A stretch of DNA of 64,000 nt from Rhodoferax sp. AJA081-3 (GTDB lineage: Bacteria > Pseudomonadota > Gammaproteobacteria > Burkholderiales > Burkholderiaceae_C): NCBI RefSeq assembly GCF_017798165.1, contig NZ_CP059068.1, forward strand, positions 2,666,001 through 2,730,000, in the 5' to 3' direction. The translations under genes were made by a program, and so were the position numbers. Shown in pieces: positions 57,621 to 64,000 of this stretch. The number at the start of each line of letters is the position of its first letter. Positions within the stretch are counted from its first letter, which is position 1. Below the pieces are notes generated by a model. That model was not told the DNA's origin, did no database searches, and saw only the letters and a program-made list of their open reading frames with translations.

Positions 57621-58127
57621 ATGTCACCAGCTTCCGCAACTATGGATGAAGTGGCAGAAGGCGCCGCCTTTCCCATGGCTGTAAAGATACTGGCGAGCCT
57701 TTTCATGGCCGCGCTGCTGTACTGGGGAACTCGGGCGGCCCACCAGATCATCGGGACAGGCTGGTCCATCCACGCGGCATTGTTCATGGCGGTGACTTTT
57801 TCTGTCATCGCGTTTTGCTATTACTGGATCTTGCAGAGCCGTACCATGATTGACGAGAACTGCATTCACCAGAGCTGGATGTGGTCCAAGCGGGTCGCTT
57901 TGGCGGATATCAGTCAGATCAAGTTCGTTTACGTGCCTTACCTGCAATGGTTGATTGCACCGCGCTTGATTGTTCGTGCCCGAGGTCGGGGTTTGTTTGT
58001 GTTCCATGCCGCCGACAACAGGGTGCTGCAGAAGTTTGCGCATCTTAGTCTCGGCGGCGCATTTTTTACGGGCACGACAACGACCGGGTTGGATACTGCT
58101 GATGCCCGGAAGTCTGCCAAAGACTAG
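57621..58127 (+). CDS. Small membrane protein after TRAP genes
   Basis: A 168-residue protein with two transmembrane helices (AVKILASLFMAALLYWGTRAA and HAALFMAVTFSVIAFCYYWI), then a PH-like beta-rich cytoplasmic domain (RTMIDENCIHQSWMWSKRVALADISQIKF). It begins 1 base after the DctM stop, so it is part of the same operon. No family name; possibly a regulator of the permease. Confidence 0.65.
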   Translation: MSPASATMDEVAEGAAFPMAVKILASLFMAALLYWGTRAAHQIIGTGWSIHAALFMAVTFSVIAFCYYWILQSRTMIDENCIHQSWMWSKRVALADISQIKFVYVPYLQWLIAPRLIVRARGRGLFVFHAADNRVLQKFAHLSLGGAFFTGTTTTGLDTADARKSAKD

Positions 58128-58689
58128 TTTTTCCTTGTGGCTGGCTGTAAGGCCGAACATGAGGCCGAGGCAGGCTTCCTTCACCGCGACCCGCAAAACC
58201 AGTACCGCACCACGTTCGGACAGAGGGGCGGCCCGTGTCGGTACTTCGTTCAGACGTGCCGTAGGAGATAGCATTCAAAACTGGAGGCGGAGCTAACCCG
58301 CTCGTTGCAAGCGATCCTGCAGCTTCTGCTGTGTGCGCAATCGGCGTGGTGCAGGTACTTTCTGCATTTTCAGATCGCTGTTCATCGCGGCTGCGCGGAC
58401 CAGAACGTGCTGAGGGCCAGAAGCAGCAGGGGTCTTGCGGCTGTTACTTGAACCGCCGGGAGAGTTGTACACCTAGAAGTTCGTTCAACACAGCAGAGTG
58501 TACGGTTAGCATTGGCGAAACCGATGGCGCATCACAATTGTTATTGGTCCTGGGTATAAGCATTGCATCCGTGCGTGTTTAGCGCCGCTACGCGCGCATT
58601 CATTTCAACTTAGCCGACATCGCTGGGAAGGCGGATCTCCACGTAATACCGTAGGGTCTCCTTTACCCAGGTGTCTGAAAGAAGAGTTC
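58128..58689. other. Long intergenic region
   Basis: About 560 bases with no convincing gene, RNA or repeat. Short frames on both strands look random. It probably holds the promoter of the barrel-protein gene. Confidence 0.5.
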
Positions 58690-59460
58690 ATGATTGACAA
58701 GAAGAAACTGCTGTCACCCGAGCTGATAGCCATCGCCACCGGCAACCCTGCCGCAATTGCCAACCGCTGCACGAGCGCAGACCATCGCTTGGCTTGCCAG
58801 TTGCTGGGCCTGACGGTCGGCTTATTCGGTCTGAGCTTGCAAGTGCATGCGGCAGGCGGACACCATGCGGTGGATGACGCCGCCATTCTCGCGCCGGGTC
58901 AGTGTCAACTTGAAACATGGTTCGACCGGGACAGCCACGGCGCACGCTCGCTCATCCACATCGGCCCAGCCTGTCGCGTGGGTCCGGTCGAGCTGGGCCT
59001 AAATCTGGATAACACACACGTGACCGACATAGGCGCCACCACCGCGGTAGGCCCGCAGATCAAATGGGCGCACCAGCTTACGGAGGCATTGAGCGCCGGG
59101 GTGGTGTTTGGAGCCAACTGGCAAGATCGGTCGCCGAGCTTCGTAGCCAGCACCGTGGTGTTCCCGTTGACTTGGGCTGCGAGTGAGACCGTGACCATCC
59201 ACGTCAATGTCGGCCGCGATTTTCGCCGTGGTGGTGAACCAGACACCGATCGCGCGGGCGCGGCACTGGAATGGGCGCCAGTGCCAGCGTGGACCTTTGT
59301 GGCGGAGCGTTTCCGTGAAAGCAATATGGACCACTGGCGCGCGGGTGTGCGCTATGTGTTGAGCCAGAACGCCAGCATTGATCTCAGTCGGGCCAAAGGA
59401 CTCCATGGAAGCGAGCCCGCCTGGTGGACGGTGGGGCTGAGCTGGGCCTTTGCCCGCTGA
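58690..59460 (+). CDS. Outer membrane beta-barrel protein
   Basis: A 256-residue protein. A long N-terminus (about 50 residues) ends with a hydrophobic stretch LACQLLGLTVGLFGLSLQVHAAGG, probably the signal. The mature chain has alternating strands (LETWFDRDSHGARSLIHIGPACRVGPVELGLNL; WWTVGLSWAFAR with terminal aromatic pattern). The real start may be later than 58690. Substrate unknown. Confidence 0.65.
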   Translation: MIDKKKLLSPELIAIATGNPAAIANRCTSADHRLACQLLGLTVGLFGLSLQVHAAGGHHAVDDAAILAPGQCQLETWFDRDSHGARSLIHIGPACRVGPVELGLNLDNTHVTDIGATTAVGPQIKWAHQLTEALSAGVVFGANWQDRSPSFVASTVVFPLTWAASETVTIHVNVGRDFRRGGEPDTDRAGAALEWAPVPAWTFVAERFRESNMDHWRAGVRYVLSQNASIDLSRAKGLHGSEPAWWTVGLSWAFAR

Positions 59461-59473
59461 GCGAACGCGACCG

Positions 59474-60454
59474 CTACAACCAGCGAGCGCGCTTGAATTT
59501 CCAGTAGAGGAAAGAACACGCCACCGCCATGACGCCCAGTGCCATGGCGTAGCCATATTTCCACTTCAACTCCGGCATGTTCTCGAAGTTCATGCCCCAG
59601 ACACCGGCAAGCGCGGTCCATATTGCAAAGATACTGGCCCATGCCGCCAGACGTTTGGTGACCTCGTTTTCTTCAATCGTGGCCATGGCCAGATTCACCT
59701 GGATGGCCGTGCCTATCGTGTCGCGCATGGTGTCGATCAGCGAATTGATGCGCGACAGATGGTCCATCACGTCGCGAAAGTAATCCTGTACCCCGAGGCA
59801 GATACTGGGAACCCTGCCTCCAGAAAGCTTGCTGGTTCCCTCCAACAAGGGGGCCACCGCGTGCTTGAGAACCATCACGCGGCCCTTGAGTTCATACAGG
59901 CGTTCGATGTTGGAACGTGCCATTTTTTTGGTAAAAATGTCCTTTTCGATCAACTCCAGCTCGGTCTCGAACCCATCAATGATGGGGAAGTAGCGGTCCA
60001 CCACCGAGTCCATCAGCGCATAGAGTACAAAACCAGAGCCGTGGCGCAGCAGTTCAGGCTCCCGTTCACACCGGGCTCGCACACCCAGGAAGCCCTGCTG
60101 GCTGCGATTGCGTACCGAGAGCACGTAGTTACTACCGGTGAAGATGTTGACTTCGCCGATGTTGAGTTCGCTGGGCTTGTCCGGCACAACCAGCGGTTCG
60201 ATGAGGTGCAACACGGTAAACAGTGAAGCTCCGTATTCCTCGACTTTTGGGCGTTGGTGGCCATGCCGGGCGTCCTCGACTGCCAGTTCATGCAGTGCGA
60301 ACTCTTCCCGCATTTCTTCAAGCTCTTCCGGCGTGGCGTCTTGCAAGGCGACCCAGACGAAGGTGTCTGGTTTGGCAATGTAGTCGCTGATTTCGCTGAC
60401 GGGTATGTCGGCGAGCTTGGTGCCATGTTGATAGACGACACAGTTGATCAACAT
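59474..60454 (-). CDS. corA: Magnesium and cobalt transporter CorA
   Basis: A 326-residue CorA family channel. Long cytoplasmic N-domain, then two C-terminal helices. The pore signature is GMNFENMPEL (GMN at about 287-289). It imports Mg2+ as a pentamer. ATG 60454 is chosen with GGAGCACTGAG upstream; a longer frame to 60532 is unlike the family. It is convergent with the barrel gene. Confidence 0.92.
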   Translation of the reverse strand: MLINCVVYQHGTKLADIPVSEISDYIAKPDTFVWVALQDATPEELEEMREEFALHELAVEDARHGHQRPKVEEYGASLFTVLHLIEPLVVPDKPSELNIGEVNIFTGSNYVLSVRNRSQQGFLGVRARCEREPELLRHGSGFVLYALMDSVVDRYFPIIDGFETELELIEKDIFTKKMARSNIERLYELKGRVMVLKHAVAPLLEGTSKLSGGRVPSICLGVQDYFRDVMDHLSRINSLIDTMRDTIGTAIQVNLAMATIEENEVTKRLAAWASIFAIWTALAGVWGMNFENMPELKWKYGYAMALGVMAVACSFLYWKFKRARWL

Positions 60455-60532
60455 CTCAGTGCTCCGTGGATTGTTGAAATCTCGGATTTTGACATTGATT
60501 TTTGACAGAAACTCAGACTCCCGCCGTGCCAC

Positions 60533-61099
60533 GCGGACAAAGACATGCTCGGCGATCAGTCCCTCGAATGCCGTGATCCCGCTTATGAGGATCTATGTTG
60601 GTGAAGATGGCAGCAGTGCAAGCTGCCATTGCGGTATTTACACGAACAAAAGCGTGCCAATCTTGGGTGACCTTGTACTAGCTTGTAGAGCTTGTGCGAT
60701 ACCCAAATACCAATTGCTGAGCGTGAACTTATCGGTAGTACCAATGATCCTAAGAAGGCCAAAAAGGGTGTGTCCGACTCCGGTCGACTTGGTTTATCTG
60801 TCTCAAACACATAGTCACGAAAGTCCGCTTTCAGGCGCCGAGTCGGCGGTGGTCTAATTCCGCTTTGGGTCGGAACCGGCTGTACGCGGAGCTCGTCAAA
60901 GGATTGCAACCGGCGGTTAGCGAATACCACAGCGGGGGTTGGAATCAGCAACTGCAGAATATGCACTCTGTCATCGTTAGCTCACTGCTGAACCTGTGAC
61001 CTGACCTGTGGTGTCAAGCAGCTTACTCCGACGGCAAGACCCATAGTTAAAAAAAGCGGGGGTCTTTGCGAGTTCTGTCCTTTGACCCCGGGCCATCGT
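60533..61099. other. Long intergenic region
   Basis: About 570 bases. No convincing gene, tRNA or repeat was seen; frames on both strands lack coding character. Confidence 0.45.
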
Positions 61100-61405
61100 T
61101 TAGGAACTCTTCATCGATCGCGTGCGTGCGGGTTTTATCCCGGAGTCCGCGACAGATTGTTCCACTTGATACCGCTGCTCGACTCGCCCCATGAAGTCAC
61201 CGAGTGGGTATTGCAACCCCTCTGCCAAACGCAATAGGACGCTAATCGTAGGCTGTTTGCTACCCACTTCTATCAAAGAAATATAGGGTCGATCCAGCTG
61301 GCAGATCCCCGCCAAATCCTCTTGCGTAAAGCCCAGTTCCTGGCGGCGAAGTTTGATCTCCGTCGCCAAGGCGCTGATTAAAGGCTGATTCTTGCTGGGC
61401 CGCAT
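61100..61405 (-). CDS. XRE-family transcriptional regulator
   Basis: A 101-residue protein with a Cro/C1-type helix-turn-helix: IKLRRQELGFTQEDLAGICQLDRPYISLIEVGSKQPTISVLLRLAEGL (about 17-64). The C-terminal tail is short and charged. A palindrome TAGACACGTGTCTA lies 31 bases upstream and probably serves autoregulation. Confidence 0.88.
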   Translation of the reverse strand: MRPSKNQPLISALATEIKLRRQELGFTQEDLAGICQLDRPYISLIEVGSKQPTISVLLRLAEGLQYPLGDFMGRVEQRYQVEQSVADSGIKPARTRSMKSS

Positions 61406-61435
61406 ATGGCCCTACTATTTCTGTTATGTATACTT

Positions 61436-61449
61436 TAGACACGTGTCTA
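61436..61449. promoter_or_regulatory. Palindromic operator candidate of the XRE gene
   Basis: TAGACACGTGTCTA is a perfect 14-bp palindrome between the divergent XRE and lipoprotein genes, followed by a further half TAGACA (61449-61454). Typical for an XRE autoregulatory site. Confidence 0.55.
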
Positions 61450-61549
61450 TAGACAGCTAAATGCCGCTTTTGGCCGATTTCCATGGAGTGCCGCTACGGA
61501 GTGGTCGCTGCTCCAGCTGAGATGTATTCAACAGAACTAAGAGGCCGGT

Positions 61550-61888
61550 ATGAAAGACTCCTTAATACTGACAACATTCGCCTGCATGGTGCTACTTGTT
61601 GGGGCGTGCAGCATGCAAGCAAAACCGACTCCAGAAGAAGTTGCAGGCGTCGTAGCGAAACGATTTCAGAAGCTTGGCATCCGGTTCGTGGACTTGACTG
61701 TCTCTGATCTGAACTGCGCCTACGAATCCCCAAAGTGGCGGTGCACGTTCACAAATTCCGCGAGGGATCTGGATTTCTCCAAGTCCGATTCAACCGGCAA
61801 AGAGGTCTACAACGACAAATTGACCGTCACCCCCAACGTCCAGTTGACTCTGATCAAAGGCGATGGGGGATGGATGGAAACGCGTTGA
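61550..61888 (+). CDS. Small lipoprotein
   Basis: A 112-residue lipoprotein, lipobox VLLVGAC, then a helix (TPEEVAGVVAKRFQKLGIRFV) and a beta-rich end with one disulfide-capable pair (LNCAYESPKWRCTF). Not recognised. Confidence 0.65.
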   Translation: MKDSLILTTFACMVLLVGACSMQAKPTPEEVAGVVAKRFQKLGIRFVDLTVSDLNCAYESPKWRCTFTNSARDLDFSKSDSTGKEVYNDKLTVTPNVQLTLIKGDGGWMETR

Positions 61889-61953
61889 CAGCGGGGAAAC
61901 GCAGTCCAACTCTCCAGCTCGCTCAAAAGCCTATTCAACTCCCGGAGACCCTC

Positions 61954-62397
61954 ATGGATCTGAACTGCCCGAAATGCCATAGCGAAAACACCCAGCGCCT
62001 TTCCCAAGCATTTGAAAACGGGCTCTCCCACATCAATACAGCGACCAAGGGCGTCGGCATCGGTGTCGGCCCCGATGGCATTGGCGTTGGAGTGGGTGGT
62101 GCCAAGACATCCGGGACTTCCCAGACGGCCGCATCCCAGCGCGCTGCACCACCGGCCAAGATGAAATACCTCTACCCCCTTATCGGCATCTTCGTGATGG
62201 CCCTGGTCGGCGTGCTGGTGGCCGGCATCATCTGGAAGCCCTTGGGTTTCTTCGCACAACTGTTCTGGGTCGTAGGTTCCATTGCCTACATCTACCGTGC
62301 CTACCAGTTCAACGCAAAGACCTGGCCCCTACTATTCCAGGATTGGCAAAACACTTACGTATGCAAGAGGTGCGACCACGCCTTTCTAGTGAACTGA
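61954..62397 (+). CDS. Zinc-ribbon membrane protein
   Basis: A 147-residue protein. N-terminal CPKC and C-terminal CKRC form a split zinc ribbon around a Gly/Val repeat (GVGIGVGPDGIGVGVGG) and two transmembrane helices (LYPLIGIFVMALVGVLVAGII; LGFFAQLFWVVGSIAYIYRAY). CCGGAG precedes ATG 61954. Unknown function. Confidence 0.7.
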   Translation: MDLNCPKCHSENTQRLSQAFENGLSHINTATKGVGIGVGPDGIGVGVGGAKTSGTSQTAASQRAAPPAKMKYLYPLIGIFVMALVGVLVAGIIWKPLGFFAQLFWVVGSIAYIYRAYQFNAKTWPLLFQDWQNTYVCKRCDHAFLVN

Positions 62398-62771
62398 CCC
62401 ATATCGGGATTGTTAGCGTGATGGGCCTTGCTATGCCCCACGTTGAGATTGCGTTGTCGAACTGTTCAATCTAAAAACCAAGGGTGCTTTGCCGCTTGCT
62501 CATGGCCGCATGTTTGCATGTGTGATTTGCGCCCCACTCTGAGCTCCTACTCATCAAGCCCTGCGCCGATTTGTTGATCCGCGCAGGGCTTGCTGCTGCG
62601 CGTTGTCTAAGCAATAGGTGACCGTTTATGGTATCCCTCTAGCCGGCTCGGATTCTCCAGGTGACCATTTGTGGGGAACCCCCATATCGAGGGACTATTG
62701 CTTCACACAAAACGCAATCCAGCGTGCTGTGAATGGATGGGTTTAACCATCACGCCTTTTGGAGCAAAACC
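62398..62771. other. Intergenic region with hairpin and IS21-end-like repeats
   Basis: No gene. It contains the hairpin at 62555-62592 and two copies of AGGTGACC(G/A)TTT(A/G)TGG at 62616-62631 and 62659-62674. Such repeats resemble the multiple termini of IS21-family elements; no istA or istB is present. Confidence 0.45.
62555..62592. terminator. 12-bp perfect hairpin
   Basis: CAAGCCCTGCGC (62555-62566) and GCGCAGGGCTTG (62581-62592) pair perfectly around 14 bases. Strong terminator-like stem without a T tract, 158 bases after the zinc-ribbon gene. Confidence 0.5.
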
Positions 62772-63179
62772 ATGAGCGAGCAATCCAAGTCCACAGATGC
62801 TGGCAGTGATACACCCATTGCAGAAGTCACTGTCCCAGACGATTTTCCGCGCGATCCATTTCCGGCCGCACTGTCCGGTACCCAGGCCAAGTTCGCAGCA
62901 CGTCTGATTGATGGGAGATACGTAGTCGGCCTGACACCGGATGAGCGGGCCGAGCGCTACCTTGGTTGCCTTGACCTGGTCGACCAACTCACCGCCTACG
63001 TCAACAGAAAAGCGCTAGAGAAGCCGGAGCTTACGCAGTCCGTTGTATTGGACAGCCTGGTCAGCCGTATGCCCCATCAGGGATGGAACTTGGGAAATGC
63101 AGAGCTGGCATGGATGGAGAAACATCTGCGAGCCCGGTTCTCGATCGCGACGATCGTTTCTGACTTGCTCGATCTCTGA
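62772..63179 (+). CDS. Hypothetical protein, 135 aa
   Basis: A 135-residue soluble protein (DDFPRDPFPAALSGTQAKFAARLIDGRYVVGLTPDERAERYLGC; LDSLVSRMPHQGWNLGNAELAWMEKHLRARFSI). Not recognised. It precedes the HAD gene by 48 bases and may share a transcript. Confidence 0.6.
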   Translation: MSEQSKSTDAGSDTPIAEVTVPDDFPRDPFPAALSGTQAKFAARLIDGRYVVGLTPDERAERYLGCLDLVDQLTAYVNRKALEKPELTQSVVLDSLVSRMPHQGWNLGNAELAWMEKHLRARFSIATIVSDLLDL

Positions 63180-63227
63180 CCCAACGCCGAGCCGGCGAAG
63201 TCCCACCCATCTCTCCTTGGAGCGCGT

Positions 63228-63836
63228 ATGCAAAATCGAATCATCGCCTTGGACGCAGACGGCGTCCTGCTGGACTACAACCTAGGGTACGCCGCCGCCT
63301 GGAAGCGAGCTTTCGGCATCTATCCAAAAGAAGTAGACCCAAATGCCTATTGGGCACAGGACCGCTGGGATGTCGAGCAACTGGATGGCGATCGGCTTGA
63401 ACACTTTCGGGCGAGCTTTGATGAAACGTTCTGGGAGTCCCTATATGCATTGCCCGGCGCCATCCAGGCTTGCAAGGATTTGAAGTCCGCCGGATACCTC
63501 TTGGTTTGTGTCACTGCTCTAACAGGACGGTTCGTCGCGGCGCGTAAGCGCAACCTCCAGCAACTGGGATTCCCAATCGAAACTGTCATTGCAACCGGTA
63601 AATACGCTGAGGGCAAGAGTCCCAAGGCTGTTGCCCTGAATCTCCTAAGCCCAGCAGTATTTGTGGACGACTACTTGCCTTACATGGCCGGCGTGCGTCC
63701 TGGCATTCACCGGGCGCTCATCACCCGCGATCCCAACGGCTCGCCGAATGCCGGTGCGGCTTTGCAATCCGTCGCGTCCAAACACAACAACCTTAGAGAA
63801 TTCAGCGACTGGTGGTTGTCGACTGCGACGGTTTAG
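63228..63836 (+). CDS. HAD-superfamily hydrolase
   Basis: A 202-residue HAD phosphatase. Motif I IALDADGVLLDYN (nucleophile D8, acid D10), motif II in LLVCVTALTGRF, Lys in GKSPKAVA, motif IV VFVDDYLPYM. Cap helices lie after motif I. Substrate unknown. Confidence 0.82.
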   Translation: MQNRIIALDADGVLLDYNLGYAAAWKRAFGIYPKEVDPNAYWAQDRWDVEQLDGDRLEHFRASFDETFWESLYALPGAIQACKDLKSAGYLLVCVTALTGRFVAARKRNLQQLGFPIETVIATGKYAEGKSPKAVALNLLSPAVFVDDYLPYMAGVRPGIHRALITRDPNGSPNAGAALQSVASKHNNLREFSDWWLSTATV

Positions 63837-63877
63837 AGACGAATTGCCAATACAACCCTGCTTAGAAACTACTCACC

Positions 63878-64000
63878 ATGAATGAACGCAAAGTCTCGAT
63901 GCCACGGCTGTCCCTTTGGCTGGTGCGCCTGATTGCTAGCGACCAGGTGCAAAGGCGCATGGTGCTGGACCCCATGCTCTTCGCCAGCTGGTATGCCATG
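63878..64000 (+). CDS. Start of a gene truncated by the window end
   Basis: An open frame begins MNERKVSMPRLSLWLVRLIA and continues to the last base. It lies 41 bases after the HAD gene. Too short to assign. Confidence 0.45.
   Translation, partial: MNERKVSMPRLSLWLVRLIASDQVQRRMVLDPMLFASWYAM

Noticed and set aside
60444..60857. 137-residue plus-strand open frame
   Set aside because: Starts inside corA on the other strand and lacks coding character.

Overview
The window is chromosomal DNA of a GC-rich betaproteobacterium. Gene content (branched-chain keto acid dehydrogenase operon, fused isobutyryl-CoA mutase, DUF3034 protein, ABC_sub_bind/hybrid-kinase pair, TRAP transporter) fits Burkholderiales, most likely Comamonadaceae near Rhodoferax/Polaromonas. 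That placement is inferred from protein families and from a short CTCTAGCCCCCG-type dispersed element; no 16S gene or tRNA is present to confirm it.

Layout. (1) 1-3.6 kb: the 3' end of a YbdK-type carboxylate-amine ligase and a large 7TMR-DISM sensor kinase of the Hpt/HATPase type. (2) 3.6-8.7 kb, minus strand: a complete bkd-type 2-oxoacid dehydrogenase operon (E1-alpha, E1-beta, E2, E3). (3) 8.9-13.1 kb: DUF1992 protein, DUF3034 protein, a secreted truncated haemoglobin, a cupredoxin-like protein, and an ECF sigma/anti-sigma pair facing them. (4) 13.2-20.7 kb: an ABC_sub_bind protein overlapping a hybrid histidine kinase, a REC-GGDEF diguanylate cyclase and a TonB-dependent receptor. (5) 20.7-33.3 kb: icmF with a 28-bp perfect palindrome upstream, chalcone isomerase-like protein, persulfide dioxygenase-rhodanese, coaX, an M20 amidohydrolase, two molybdopterin proteins, an NlpC/P60 lipoprotein and small proteins. 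Bkd and IcmF together imply valine/isobutyryl-CoA metabolism.

(6) 33.8-52.2 kb is an accessory region and the most unusual part. It opens with a frameshifted, 3'-truncated IS256-type transposase. It holds about 25 mostly short genes, many unrecognised, plus a few ordinary enzymes (M3 oligopeptidase, proline dehydrogenase, DEDD exonuclease). Two kinds of punctuation are visible. One is integron attC-like sites: two 87-bp sites, one on each strand, share a 3' end and have core-like 7-mers at gene stops. The other is a separate ~38-bp stem-loop repeat (GGGCCAGTTGCGGTC, spacer, GACCGCTATCGGG), found at least 15 times here, 14 in one orientation, and not noticed elsewhere in the window. No integrase is present. 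A 181-bp segment is duplicated 7.4 kb apart.

(7) 52.3-64 kb returns to core-like DNA: ptsN-like EIIA, KdpD-like kinase without the classical KdpD N-terminus, KdpE-like regulator, TRAP transporter small and large subunits without a visible DctP, a small membrane protein, an outer-membrane barrel and CorA. These are followed by an XRE regulator with a palindromic operator candidate, a lipoprotein, zinc-ribbon membrane protein, HAD hydrolase and the 5' end of a gene that leaves the window.
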